Assembly: GCA_034926235.1 (NCBI GenBank)
Contig: JAYFRE010000112.1
Location: 1-14,344 of the forward strand
Length of the DNA: 14,344 nucleotides
Direction of reading: 5' to 3'
From: JAYFRE01 sp034926235
GTDB lineage: Bacteria; Pseudomonadota; Alphaproteobacteria; Rhodospirillales; Magnetospirillaceae
Below, piece by piece: positions 1 through 7,535 of this stretch. Position 1 is the stretch's first letter; every line of letters starts with the position of its first letter. The position numbers and the translations under genes were made by a program. Under the pieces are notes generated by a model. The model worked only from the letters and a program-made list of their open reading frames with translations. It did not search any database and was not told the origin of the DNA.

Positions 1-21
1 AAAGGATAAGGACAGTCCGTC

Positions 22-1083
22 ATGATCCTACGCGCCGTTTATCATCCCGACGTCGAGCGCCACGCGCCGAAGGACTTCTTCAAGCGCGGCCAGATGGTGC
101 CCACGCCCGAAATCCCCGCCCGCGCCCGCGCCGCTTTCGACCTTCTTGGCCGGCGCGGCGTACCGCTGACGCTCGCCCCCGACGCCGGCCCCGCTCCCCG
201 CGCCGCCGTGCACACGCCCGCCCTGCTGCGTTATCTGGAAACAGCCCATGCGCGCTGGATCGCCAAGCCGGGTTTCAGCGACACCATCATCCCCAATGTC
301 TTCCAGGGCCCCGGCATGACCGGCTATCCCGACGACATACTGGCTCAGGCTGGATTCCATGCCTCGGACCTGTCCGCGCCCATCGTCGCTGAAACCTGGG
401 CGGCGATCACCGCCGCCGCCAATGTCGCCGTTCATGCGGCCCGCCAGGTGACAGGAGGCGACGCCCACGCCTCTTACGCGATCTGCCGCCCGCCGGGGCA
501 TCATGCCAGCCGCGAACGCATCGGCGGATTTTGCTATCTGAACAACGCCGCCATCGCCGCCCAGGACGCCTTGGTCCGGCTGGCCGCGCATGGAAAGCCG
601 CCACGCGCCGCCATCCTGGACATCGATCTGCATCACGGCAACGGCACCCAGGACATCTTCTATGACCGCGACGACGTCCTGTTCGTCTCGCTGCATGCCG
701 ATCCAGCCTGGACCTATCCCTATCTGTCGGGATACCGGGGCGAAACCGGCGCGGGCCGGGGGCTGGGCTATACCCTGAACTATCCCTTGCCGGTGGGAAC
801 GCCCGATCAGGGCTATCAGGAGGCGCTGGCCGATGCGCTCGGCTCCATCCGCGCCTTCGCGCCCGGCATTCTCGTTCTGTCCCTGGGCTTTGACCCCTTC
901 GAGGGCGATCCCTATCAGGGCCTGAAAGTCACCACCCAGGGCTTTGGACACATCGGGGCAATGATCGCGGATCTCAGGCTACCTACGGTAATCGTCCAGG
1001 AAGGCGGTTATGCCGTCGATGACTTACAAGCCAATCTGTCCAGTTTTCTAGACGGGTTCGAAAGTGCATGCTCAACCCTTTGA
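22..1083 (+). CDS. Acetylpolyamine amidohydrolase / class II histone deacetylase-like protein
   Basis: Zinc-dependent deacetylase of the arginase/deacetylase fold, 353 residues, about full length for bacterial acetylpolyamine amidohydrolases. The catalytic His pair is in RPPGHHA (H160, H161). The zinc ligands are D202 and H204 in LDIDLHHGNG and D291 in SLGFDPFEGD. The catalytic Tyr is Y330 in QEGGYAVDD. All key residues are present, so the enzyme should be active, in the cytoplasm since no signal peptide is seen. The ATG at 22 follows AAGGA at 8-12 with 9 bases spacing. The stop sits just before gabD- and gabT-like genes, so removal of acetyl groups from N-acetylputrescine or a related polyamine, feeding the GABA route, is the best guess. 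That substrate is inferred from context; acetoin-utilisation or other amide substrates are alternatives. Family assignment is very likely, substrate moderate. Confidence 0.9.
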   Translation: MILRAVYHPDVERHAPKDFFKRGQMVPTPEIPARARAAFDLLGRRGVPLTLAPDAGPAPRAAVHTPALLRYLETAHARWIAKPGFSDTIIPNVFQGPGMTGYPDDILAQAGFHASDLSAPIVAETWAAITAAANVAVHAARQVTGGDAHASYAICRPPGHHASRERIGGFCYLNNAAIAAQDALVRLAAHGKPPRAAILDIDLHHGNGTQDIFYDRDDVLFVSLHADPAWTYPYLSGYRGETGAGRGLGYTLNYPLPVGTPDQGYQEALADALGSIRAFAPGILVLSLGFDPFEGDPYQGLKVTTQGFGHIGAMIADLRLPTVIVQEGGYAVDDLQANLSSFLDGFESACSTL

Positions 1084-1106
1084 CACCGAACCGGATGGAT
1101 AAAGCG

Positions 1107-2570
1107 ATGCCGACATTGAACGATCCGAAGCTTCTGCGCGGTCAGGCCTTCATCGATGGCGTCTGGACGGACGCCGCCGATGGCGCCACCTTCGCCCCCG
1201 TCAATCCCGCCACCGGCAAGCCCATCGCCGCGATCACCGATTGCGGCGTCGACGAGACGCGCCGCGCGATACTGGCCGCTCAGACGGCCTGGCTGTCCTG
1301 GCGGGCGATGCCGGTCAAGGAACGCTCCCGAATCTTGCGCGCCTGGTACGATCTGATCTGCGCCCATGCCGACGATCTGGCCGTCATCATGACCATCGAA
1401 CAGGGCAAGCCTTTGACCGAAGCCAGGGGCGAGGTTCTGGCAGGTGCGGCCTTCGTCGATTGGTTCGCCGAGGAAGCCAAGCGGATCTATGGCGAAACCC
1501 TGCCCGCCCCGTCGGCCGGAACCCGCCTGATCACAATCAAGCAGCCCGTCGGCGTGGTCGGCGCGATCACGCCCTGGAATTTCCCCAGCTCGATGATCAC
1601 CCGCAAGGTCTCGCCCGCCCTGGCCGCCGGCTGCCCGGTGGTGCTGAAGCCGTCGCGCGAAACCCCGTTTTCGGCCCTGGCGCTGGCAGAGCTGGCCGAC
1701 CGCGCAGGCTTTCCTAGGGGTGTGCTGAACGTCATCTCCTCCACCCATTCGGGCGATGTCGGACGGGAATTGGCCACCAACCCGCTGGTGCGCAAGCTGT
1801 CTTTCACCGGTTCGACCGAGATCGGCAAGCTTCTGCTGGCCCAGGCCGCCGGCAGCGTGAAAAAGGTCAGCATGGAATTGGGCGGCAACGCGCCCTTTAT
1901 CGTCTTCGACGACGCCGATCTCGACGCGGCGGTCGCCGGGGCCGTCGCCTCGAAATTCCGCAATGCCGGCCAGACCTGCGTCTGTGCCAACCGCATCCTG
2001 GTCCAAGACGGCATCCATGACGCTTTCTTGAGCGCTTTTTCCGCCGCCGTCGCGCGGCTGAAAGTGGGCAACGGGCTCGATGCCGGGGTGACGCAGGGGC
2101 CGCTGATCAATGACGGCGCCAAGACCAAGGTCGAAGCGTTGCTGGCCGATGCCAAAGCCAAGGGTGCTTGCGTCGAAACGGGCGGCAAGCCGCACGCCCT
2201 GGGCCGCTCTTTCTTCGAGCCGACCGTGTTGTCCGGGGCCACCACAATGATGCGTCTGTTCAGGGAAGAAATCTTCGGCCCCCTGGCCCCTGTGTTCCGC
2301 TTCCACGACGAAGCCGAGGCGATCGCGCTAGCCAACGACACCGATTACGGCCTGGCCGCCTATTTCTACAGCCGCGACATCGGCCGGATCGTGCGCGTCA
2401 TGGAAGCGCTGGAATACGGCATGGTCGGCGTCAATGAAGGGCTGATCGCCAACGAAACCGCCCCCTTTGGCGGCGTCAAGCAATCCGGGCTGGGCCGCGA
2501 AGGCTCGCGCTACGGAATCGAGGAGTATCTCGAAATCAAATATGCCTGCCTCGGCGGCATGACGTCCTGA
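1107..2570 (+). CDS. gabD: NAD(P)-dependent succinate-semialdehyde dehydrogenase
   Basis: Aldehyde dehydrogenase superfamily enzyme oxidising succinate semialdehyde to succinate, the last step of GABA degradation. Numbered from the ATG at 1107 (487 residues), the general base is E257 in MELGGNAPF and the nucleophile is C291 in GQTCVCANR. The stretches PWNFPSSMITRK and SFTGSTEIGK (cofactor binding) and the C-terminal PFGGVKQSGLGREGSRYG are typical of GabD, whose usual length is about 480-490. The frame is open from 1068 with ATGs at 1068, 1095 and 1107. I chose 1107 because its N-terminus MPTLNDPKLLRGQAF matches the family, GGA at 1097-1099 sits 7 bases upstream, and the 1068 start would overlap the previous gene. 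It lies between the deacetylase and gabT genes in one operon. Confidence 0.92.
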   Translation: MPTLNDPKLLRGQAFIDGVWTDAADGATFAPVNPATGKPIAAITDCGVDETRRAILAAQTAWLSWRAMPVKERSRILRAWYDLICAHADDLAVIMTIEQGKPLTEARGEVLAGAAFVDWFAEEAKRIYGETLPAPSAGTRLITIKQPVGVVGAITPWNFPSSMITRKVSPALAAGCPVVLKPSRETPFSALALAELADRAGFPRGVLNVISSTHSGDVGRELATNPLVRKLSFTGSTEIGKLLLAQAAGSVKKVSMELGGNAPFIVFDDADLDAAVAGAVASKFRNAGQTCVCANRILVQDGIHDAFLSAFSAAVARLKVGNGLDAGVTQGPLINDGAKTKVEALLADAKAKGACVETGGKPHALGRSFFEPTVLSGATTMMRLFREEIFGPLAPVFRFHDEAEAIALANDTDYGLAAYFYSRDIGRIVRVMEALEYGMVGVNEGLIANETAPFGGVKQSGLGREGSRYGIEEYLEIKYACLGGMTS

Positions 2571-2622
2571 CGTCGGAACGCCTGGGTTTTTCCATCCCCC
2601 GAAGGAGCAAAAGAGAAAAGCC

Positions 2623-3912
2623 ATGACCACGAACGCCACCCTCCAGTCGCGCCGCGAAGCCGCGGTCCCGCGCGGATTGTTCACTAACCAGCCGGTCTAT
2701 GCCGCGAAAGCGGAGAACAGCGAGATCTGGGACGTCGAAGGCAAACGCTATATCGATTTCGCCAGCGGCATCGCGGTCCTGGCCACCGGGCACCGTCACC
2801 CCAAAGTCATCGCGGCGGTCCGGGAGCAGTTGGACGATTACGCCCATGTCTGCATCCAGGTGACGCCCTACGAGCCCTATGTCGAACTGGCCGAACGGCT
2901 GAACGCGCTGATGCCCGGTCCGGGGCCGAAAAAGACCCTGTTCCTGACCAGCGGCGCGGAAGCGGTCGAAAACGCGGTCAAGATCGCGCGCATCTCTACC
3001 GGCCGTCCGGCAGTGGTGGCCTTTTCCGGTGCATTCCATGGCCGCACCCTGCTGACCGTGGCGCTGACCGGCAAGGTGGTTCCCTATAAAATCGGCGTCG
3101 CCCCGCTGCCCAACGAGATCTATCACGTCCCCTTTCCCAGCGCTTATCACGGTGTGTCGATCGAACAGTCGCTGAAAGCGATCGAGCTTTTGTTCCGTTC
3201 GGATGTCGATCCGGCCCGCGTGGCGGCCTTCATCATCGAACCGGTCCAGGGCGAAGGCGGTTTCAACCCGGTGCCGCCCGAATTCCTCCAGGCGCTGCGC
3301 AAGATCTGCGACGATCACGGCATCCTGCTGATCGTCGATGAAATCCAGACTGGTTTCGGCCGCACTGGCAAGATGTTCGCGGTCGAACATACCGGCGTCG
3401 CCCCCGACATGATCACCGTGGCCAAATCACTAGGCGGCGGCTTCCCGATTTCGGGCGTGATCGGCAAGGCGTCGGTGATGGATTTGCCCAATGTCGGGGC
3501 CATCGGCGGCACTTACGGCGGCAATCCCTTGTCCTGCGCCGCCGCCCTGGCCGTGCTTGACGTCCTTGCCGAAGAAAAGCTGGTCGAACGCGCCCAGACC
3601 GTCGGCGGCATCATCCGCGGCCATCTGGAAGCCATGGCAGCCAAAAACGCCTTTTCCTGCATCGGCGACATTCGCGGGCTGGGTGCGATGCTGGCGGTGG
3701 AGTTGGTCAAGGACCGGATCACGCGCGAGCCTGCGCCGGAACTGACCAAGGCGCTGGTCGCCAAGGCGGCGGAAAAGGGCCTGATAGTGCTGACCTGCGG
3801 CGTGCACGGCAATGTCGTGCGCTTCCTGCCGCCCCTGACCATTCCCGAGGCGCTGGCCGCCGAAGGCATGGATATCCTGGAAACCGCGCTGGGTGAACTG
3901 GTCGCCAAGTAA
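2623..3912 (+). CDS. gabT: 4-aminobutyrate aminotransferase
   Basis: Class III PLP-dependent aminotransferase, 429 residues, converting 4-aminobutyrate plus 2-oxoglutarate to succinate semialdehyde plus glutamate, so it supplies the substrate of the gene before it. The PLP-binding lysine is K268 in TVAKSLGGGFP and the aspartate that contacts the pyridine nitrogen is D239 in IVDEIQTGFGRTG. LTSGAEAVENAVKIAR and FSGAFHGRT are the usual cofactor-phosphate region. The start at 2623 has an AAGGAG at 2602-2607 (long spacing) and a closer AAGAGA at 2611-2616. The gap to gabD is 52 bases with no terminator, and a strong terminator follows the stop. Related omega-aminotransferases (putrescine, 5-aminovalerate) share these motifs, so a broader substrate range is possible. 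Confidence 0.92.
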   Translation: MTTNATLQSRREAAVPRGLFTNQPVYAAKAENSEIWDVEGKRYIDFASGIAVLATGHRHPKVIAAVREQLDDYAHVCIQVTPYEPYVELAERLNALMPGPGPKKTLFLTSGAEAVENAVKIARISTGRPAVVAFSGAFHGRTLLTVALTGKVVPYKIGVAPLPNEIYHVPFPSAYHGVSIEQSLKAIELLFRSDVDPARVAAFIIEPVQGEGGFNPVPPEFLQALRKICDDHGILLIVDEIQTGFGRTGKMFAVEHTGVAPDMITVAKSLGGGFPISGVIGKASVMDLPNVGAIGGTYGGNPLSCAAALAVLDVLAEEKLVERAQTVGGIIRGHLEAMAAKNAFSCIGDIRGLGAMLAVELVKDRITREPAPELTKALVAKAAEKGLIVLTCGVHGNVVRFLPPLTIPEALAAEGMDILETALGELVAK

Positions 3913-3930
3913 GGCGGGTTTTGGCGGAAC

Positions 3931-3971
3931 AAAAAAGGCCGCGCGCCCCAGCCGGGACGCGTGGCCTTTTT
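3931..3971. terminator. Bidirectional Rho-independent terminator between gabT and terC
   Basis: Arms 3932-3945 (AAAAAGGCCGCGCG) and 3958-3971 (CGCGTGGCCTTTTT) pair over 14 positions with one G-T wobble. CCC/GGG inside the loop can extend the stem. The arms end in A and T runs, so both convergent transcripts get a hairpin followed by U's. Confidence 0.85.
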
Positions 3972-3985
3972 CCAATTTCCGCCGG

Positions 3986-4759
3986 TCAGGACTGTTTTTC
4001 GTTTTCGGGCGAAAGCGACGCCCGGGCCGGAGCATCCGTTTTTTCCTCGCGGTTATGCCGCGTGGCAAGCTGATTGAGGAACTCGACCCCGACCGAAAAG
4101 GCGATGGCAGTGTAAATATAGCCCTTGGGCACATGGAAGCCGAAACCGTCCGCGACCAGGGTCATGCCGATCAGCAGCAGAAAGGCCAGGGCCAGCATCT
4201 TCACGGTCGGGTGTTTTTCGACAAAGGCCGCCAAGGTTTCGGACGCCAGCAGCATGATGCCGACCGCGATCACCACCGCCGTGGCCATCACCCATAATTG
4301 GTCGGCCATGCCGACCGCCGTAATCACGCTATCGAGCGAGAAGACGATATCCAGCACCATGATCTGGCTGACGACGCCTAGGAACGTGGCCGACACCCGC
4401 GCTTGCCCGCCCGTTTCTTCCTGCTTTCCCTCGACCCCGTGATGGATTTCCTTCGTGCTTTTGTAGAGCAGGAAGAAACCGCCCGAGATCAAGATGACGT
4501 CGCGCCAGGAAAAATCATGGCCGAACAGGCTGAAAACCGGCTGGGTCAGTCCGACGATCCAGGCGATCGACGCCAACAGCGCCAGACGCGAGATCAACGC
4601 CAACGCCAAGCCGATCCGCCGCGCCCGGGGTTGCTGCTGTTTAGGCAGCCGGCCGGCCAGAATGGCAATGAAGACGATGTTGTCGATGCCGAGAACGATT
4701 TCCAGGGCGGTCAGCGTCAGCAGGCTCGCCCAGATATGGGGATCGGTCAGCCATTCCAT
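3986..4759 (-). CDS. TerC family integral membrane protein, probable metal-ion exporter
   Basis: A 257-residue polytopic membrane protein of the TerC family (the short YgdQ/YkoY-like form without CBS domains). The two family signatures are present: EIVLGIDNIVFIAI (E20, D26) in the first membrane segment and VLDIVFSLDSVITAVGM (D137, D143) in a middle one; these acidic residues lie in the membrane and are thought to bind the ion. About seven hydrophobic segments are visible, with a charged loop around residues 100-121 and a charged C-terminal tail. The family is linked to Mn2+ export during metallation of exported proteins and to tellurite resistance; the exact ion here is not readable. The ATG at 4759 follows GAAGGG with 7 bases spacing. 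The gene is alone on its strand, convergent with gabT. Its leader (see 4821-4915) suggests RNA-level control. Confidence 0.88.
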   Translation of the reverse strand: MEWLTDPHIWASLLTLTALEIVLGIDNIVFIAILAGRLPKQQQPRARRIGLALALISRLALLASIAWIVGLTQPVFSLFGHDFSWRDVILISGGFFLLYKSTKEIHHGVEGKQEETGGQARVSATFLGVVSQIMVLDIVFSLDSVITAVGMADQLWVMATAVVIAVGIMLLASETLAAFVEKHPTVKMLALAFLLLIGMTLVADGFGFHVPKGYIYTAIAFSVGVEFLNQLATRHNREEKTDAPARASLSPENEKQS

Positions 4760-4820
4760 TATGCGGCCCTTCGGTCGTCATTGACGAAAATGGAGCGGAT
4801 GCCGGATGGCAGCGGGGAAA

Positions 4821-4915
4821 GGCCGTCGAAGACGGCCATAAACAGTCTTGCCTTGATCGACAAGGGCTATCGTTCCTTATCCATTGAAGCCGCGCGGGGC
4901 CTGCCCCCAGGCAAG
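4821..4915 (-). promoter_or_regulatory. Structured 5' leader of the TerC gene with competing hairpins
   Basis: Read on the minus strand, the leader offers these helices. Local hairpin GCCTG-GGGG-CAGGC (4912-4899) competes with long-range pairing CTTGCCT (4915-4909) with AGGCAAG (4853-4847). AAGAC (4849-4845) can pair with GTCTT (4833-4829), which would break a strong hairpin GGCCGTC-TTC-GACGGCC (4837-4821). That hairpin is followed by TTTCCCC, a weak U-tract, and lies about 60 bases before the start codon. The layout of sensing stem, antiterminator and terminator is what a riboswitch or attenuator would have. TerC genes are often controlled by the yybP-ykoY Mn2+ riboswitch, but its conserved GGGGAGUAG and CAACA loops are not visible, so I do not assign that class. 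Confidence 0.4.
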
Positions 4916-5123
4916 GAACAGCCGGTAAATCCGTCCGGAGCATCGATCACTTTCCGCCCCGGCGCATCGACCGCCCGCCCCCCTTCCATCAGGGACGCCA
5001 AGCGCGACGATCCGACATCACAAGGAGCAGACGGCCCAATGCCGCCCGTCGGTCCTTGCCAGAGGGGCCCGGATCAATCAGAAATAGAAAAATAATCACT
5101 CCCCGTCCGCCGTCAAGACCCCT
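4916..5123. other. Intergenic stretch with no recognised gene
   Basis: About 200 bases between the TerC leader and the ATP-grasp gene, which should hold the minus-strand promoter of the TerC gene, though no clear -35/-10 pair is seen. On the plus strand AAGGAG (5022-5027) precedes an ATG at 5039 opening an 18-codon ORF that ends at 5095. It has no visible partner gene or recognisable content and I do not call it a gene. Confidence 0.4.
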
Positions 5124-5158
5124 GGTGGCAGCAAACCCGCTTATCGTTTGCCGCCACC
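5124..5158 (-). terminator. Hairpin over the stop codon of the ATP-grasp gene, candidate terminator
   Basis: Arms 5124-5136 and 5146-5158 pair over 13 positions; the single mismatch on plus becomes a G-T wobble on minus. The stop codon (5143-5141) lies in the loop. No T-run follows on minus, so it may instead protect the 3' end or need Rho. Confidence 0.4.
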
Positions 5159-6157
5159 CTGGCGCGCCAGGGTGTATTCGATCACATGCCCTAAGATATC
5201 GGGTTGCTCCAACCCATGCTGACGCCCTGCCAGACAGATCGCGCCGCTGCGCCCGATATGGCAGCAGACGTTGAATTCAAGAAAACGGCGCTGCCCGGTC
5301 TTGGGGTCCAGACGGTAATCGAGGCGTAAATAGTCCATCGGCCCGGCCGCCCGCCACAGCGCCGTTACATCCGAAGCCAGCGCGTCGGCCTGATCCTGAG
5401 CGTCGAACATCTCATAACCCAGGGGATCGTCGCGCTTCAAATCCTCGGTGATGATGCCGCCGGTCCGATCCGATCCGGGCCGCACCACGCCCAAAAGAAT
5501 CGGCGGATCGCCCCCCAGCACCGGCACGGTAATGTCGATCCCCGGCGCATAGCCTTCGACCAGCACCGCGACGCCTTGTTCCAGGAAGGAACGGGCGATT
5601 CGGGATGCGCCGGCCCAGTCATCCTGAATCGATTGGTCGGTGATGCCCTCGGACGCCGCGCCGAAGCGGCGCTTGACGAAATAGGGGCCGGGAAAGGATG
5701 GCGGGCGGATCAGATCGCCGGGACGGTCATAGGCTTCCCCATCGCTGACCGGAATGCCGATGGCGCGGGCCGCCAGCTTCGAGAACCATTTATCCTCGGC
5801 CAATGCACGACCGTTCGGTCCCGCCCCAACGCAGGCCAGGCCCAGATAGGCGCAAAGCGAAGCGACGATAATCTCCGGATGCGCCACCGGCATGCGGTTA
5901 TAGAGCGAGAAAACCAGATCGGTCCGAGCGGCGGCCTCTAACGGGGCCAACGCATGATTGGCGGTGGCGACTGGATAGCCCAGCCCGGTCAACACGGTCC
6001 AAACGCGATGGTAATAGGCCGGATAGCCGCCATCGCCCGGATAGGACCGGCATTGAAACGCCGGCGCGTCCGGCGCATGACGGGCGATGAACAGGATGCG
6101 CGTCCCCGGCGACGGCGGCGGACGCAGCAGGCGGTCTTGGATATCTGAATGCGCCAT
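5141..6157 (-). CDS. ATP-grasp ligase of the D-alanine-D-alanine ligase-like type, substrate unknown
   Basis: 338 residues from the ATG at 6157, chosen because TAGGA lies 6 bases upstream and because the longer frame (to 6352) adds a poorly coding N-terminus. The arrangement fits Ddl-like ATP-grasp enzymes. An N-terminal domain ends in LGLACVGAGPNGRALAEDKW (K123). Nucleotide-binding K162 is in YFVKRRFG, the glycine-rich loop is GAASEG, and the hinge acid is E201 in VLVEGYAPG. Metal ligands are D280 in LRLDYRLD and E294/N296 in FLEFNVCCHIG. True Ddl enzymes have LEVNTxPG at the last motif; here it is EFNVCCHIGRSG with two cysteines, and no cell-wall genes are nearby, so a different carboxylate-amine ligation is likely. 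It is divergently oriented from the lrgAB-like pair. Confidence 0.75.
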   Translation of the reverse strand: MAHSDIQDRLLRPPPSPGTRILFIARHAPDAPAFQCRSYPGDGGYPAYYHRVWTVLTGLGYPVATANHALAPLEAAARTDLVFSLYNRMPVAHPEIIVASLCAYLGLACVGAGPNGRALAEDKWFSKLAARAIGIPVSDGEAYDRPGDLIRPPSFPGPYFVKRRFGAASEGITDQSIQDDWAGASRIARSFLEQGVAVLVEGYAPGIDITVPVLGGDPPILLGVVRPGSDRTGGIITEDLKRDDPLGYEMFDAQDQADALASDVTALWRAAGPMDYLRLDYRLDPKTGQRRFLEFNVCCHIGRSGAICLAGRQHGLEQPDILGHVIEYTLARQGGGKR

Positions 6158-6376
6158 GGATGGTCCTACCTCTTTTCCTGTCCGGGGCACGCCGGACATG
6201 CCCTGCTTTTTTATGTCTTCGATCCTAATCCATCGAAACCGGTCATCGCCACCATCCAAGGTTTGCTCCCCTGCCATGCCGCCGGCTCGCTTCTGACCGG
6301 GAAAACACAAGCTTACTGTCCCATCGACGAAACGATGGGCGGGCCGTCCCATGGATGACCGCGATCATGGAGGATA
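6158..6376. promoter_or_regulatory. Divergent control region between the ATP-grasp gene and the lrgA-like gene
   Basis: 219 bases that must carry both promoters; no convincing -35/-10 pair was found. Two dyads stand out: CCCATCG-ACGAAA-CGATGGG (6320-6339), a perfect 7-bp inverted repeat just upstream of the lrgA-like start, and GTCCGG-GGCACG-CCGGAC (about 6180-6197) in the leader of the ATP-grasp gene. Either may be a regulator site or an mRNA hairpin. Confidence 0.35.
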
Positions 6377-6742
6377 GTGTCCTTGCTGGCTAATCTGACT
6401 ATTTTGCTGCTGTGCCAACTGGTGGGCGAGATCATCGCCCGCTTCGCTCACCTGCCTCTGCCGGGGCCGGTGATCGGCATGGGCTTGCTGTTCCTGGGGC
6501 TTCTGATCCGGGGCGGAATACCTTCCGGCCTGGAAAAGACCGCCGCCAGCCTCTTATCCAATATGGCGGTCTTGTTCATTCCATCCGGGGTTGGCGTCAT
6601 CGCCTATCTGTCGCTGATCAAGCGCGAATGGCTGCCCATCGGTGTCGCGCTGTTGCTGGGAACCGCACTGACCATCGCCGTGACCGGCATCGTGGCGGAC
6701 CGGCTGATCCGCCACAAAGACCGCAGCGGGGGCAAGGCATGA
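6377..6742 (+). CDS. CidA/LrgA family holin-like membrane protein
   Basis: 121 residues, the usual family length, with four hydrophobic segments and a short basic tail (RLIRHKDRSGGKA). The N-terminal signature LLLCQLVGEIIARFAHLPLP and the following GPVIGMGLLFLGLL are typical of LrgA/CidA, small membrane proteins first described as holin- or antiholin-like and later tied to glycolate, pyruvate or murein-hydrolase control. The likely start is GTG at 6377, but GGAGG (6369-6373) is only 3 bases away; a TTG at 6383 would give 9 bases. The stop overlaps the next start as ATGA, so the two subunits are translationally coupled. Confidence 0.85.
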   Translation: MSLLANLTILLLCQLVGEIIARFAHLPLPGPVIGMGLLFLGLLIRGGIPSGLEKTAASLLSNMAVLFIPSGVGVIAYLSLIKREWLPIGVALLLGTALTIAVTGIVADRLIRHKDRSGGKA

Positions 6743-7458
6743 ACGACGAGCTGGAGCTTCTGTGGATTTATCTGGAGGCGTCGCCGCTGATGGGACTGAC
6801 CGCCACGCTGGTGGCCTATCAGATCTCCGATTGGCTGTGGCGCAAAAGCGGGATGAATCCCTGTCTGAACCCGGTGATGCTGTCCATCCTGGAAATTAGC
6901 GTTTTCTTGCGGCTGACCGGCATTCCTTACCGCACCTATTTCGACGGCGCGCAATTCATCCATTTCCTGCTGGGGCCGGTCACGGTGGCGCTGGCGGTGC
7001 CGCTTTACCGCGAATTGCGGCTGCTGCTGCAATCGGCCTGGGCGCTACTGGCCGGATTGCTGGCCGGATCGATCATCGCCGTGATCAGTGCCGTATGGAT
7101 CGCCCAAGCGCTGGGCGGAAGCGAGCAGATTTTGCGGTCGCTGGCCCCGAAATCCGCCACCTCGCCCATCGCCATGGGCGTGGCCGGCAGCATTGGCGGT
7201 TTGCCATCCCTGGCCGCCATCATGGCGATCATGACCGGCATCATCGGTTCGGTGCTGGGCCCCTGGATTCTGACGCTATGCCGGGTGCGTGACGACCGCG
7301 CCCGGGGACTCGCCATGGGTACAGCCGCTCATGGCATCGGCACGGCCCAGGCCATCCAGATGGGACCGACCATCGGCGCGTTCGCCGGACTGGGCATGGG
7401 GTTGAATGGCATCTCCACCGCGCTGCTGGTCCCGTTGCTGGTGCTGTGGCTGCTGTGA
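6739..7458 (+). CDS. LrgB/CidB family membrane protein
   Basis: 239 residues starting at the ATG overlapping the previous stop. The family hallmarks are both present: SLAPKSATSPIAMGVAGSIG in the middle and LAMGTAAHGIGTAQA near the end. Many hydrophobic segments span the length, ending LLVPLLVLWLL. LrgB is the larger partner of LrgA; plant and bacterial homologues move glycolate, glycerate or pyruvate, and staphylococcal ones affect autolysis. Which applies here cannot be read from the sequence. No LytSR or CidR regulator gene is adjacent. Confidence 0.88.
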   Translation: MNDELELLWIYLEASPLMGLTATLVAYQISDWLWRKSGMNPCLNPVMLSILEISVFLRLTGIPYRTYFDGAQFIHFLLGPVTVALAVPLYRELRLLLQSAWALLAGLLAGSIIAVISAVWIAQALGGSEQILRSLAPKSATSPIAMGVAGSIGGLPSLAAIMAIMTGIIGSVLGPWILTLCRVRDDRARGLAMGTAAHGIGTAQAIQMGPTIGAFAGLGMGLNGISTALLVPLLVLWLL

Positions 7459-7481
7459 GTCTTTCCTTATAAACAAGGCCC

Positions 7482-7518
7482 CTTCAGGACCGAAGCGACT
7501 GGCGTTCCGGTCCTGAAG
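7482..7518. terminator. Inverted repeat between the lrgB-like gene and the convergent ankyrin gene
   Basis: CTTCAGGACCG (7482-7492) and CGGTCCTGAAG (7508-7518) form a perfect 11-bp stem with a 15-base loop. It lies between convergent genes, as a shared terminator would, but neither side has a T-run, so intrinsic termination is uncertain. Confidence 0.45.
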
Positions 7519-7535
7519 ACGGCGTCACTCCGGGA

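Noticed and set aside
28..951. Long minus-strand ORFs opposite the deacetylase, gabD and gabT genes
   Set aside because: High third-position GC leaves antisense frames open; their proteins show no family motifs while the plus frames show complete active sites.
4821..4915. Classical yybP-ykoY Mn2+ riboswitch upstream of the TerC gene
   Set aside because: The conserved GGGGAGUAG and CAACA segments are not seen, so only an unassigned structured leader is claimed.
5039..5095. 18-codon plus-strand ORF after AAGGAG
   Set aside because: No downstream gene on that strand, long spacing and no recognisable content; likely chance.
6158..6352. Longer N-terminus of the ATP-grasp protein, from ATG 6352
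   Set aside because: The extra 65 residues are not family-like, and the ATG at 6157 has a good ribosome-binding site.
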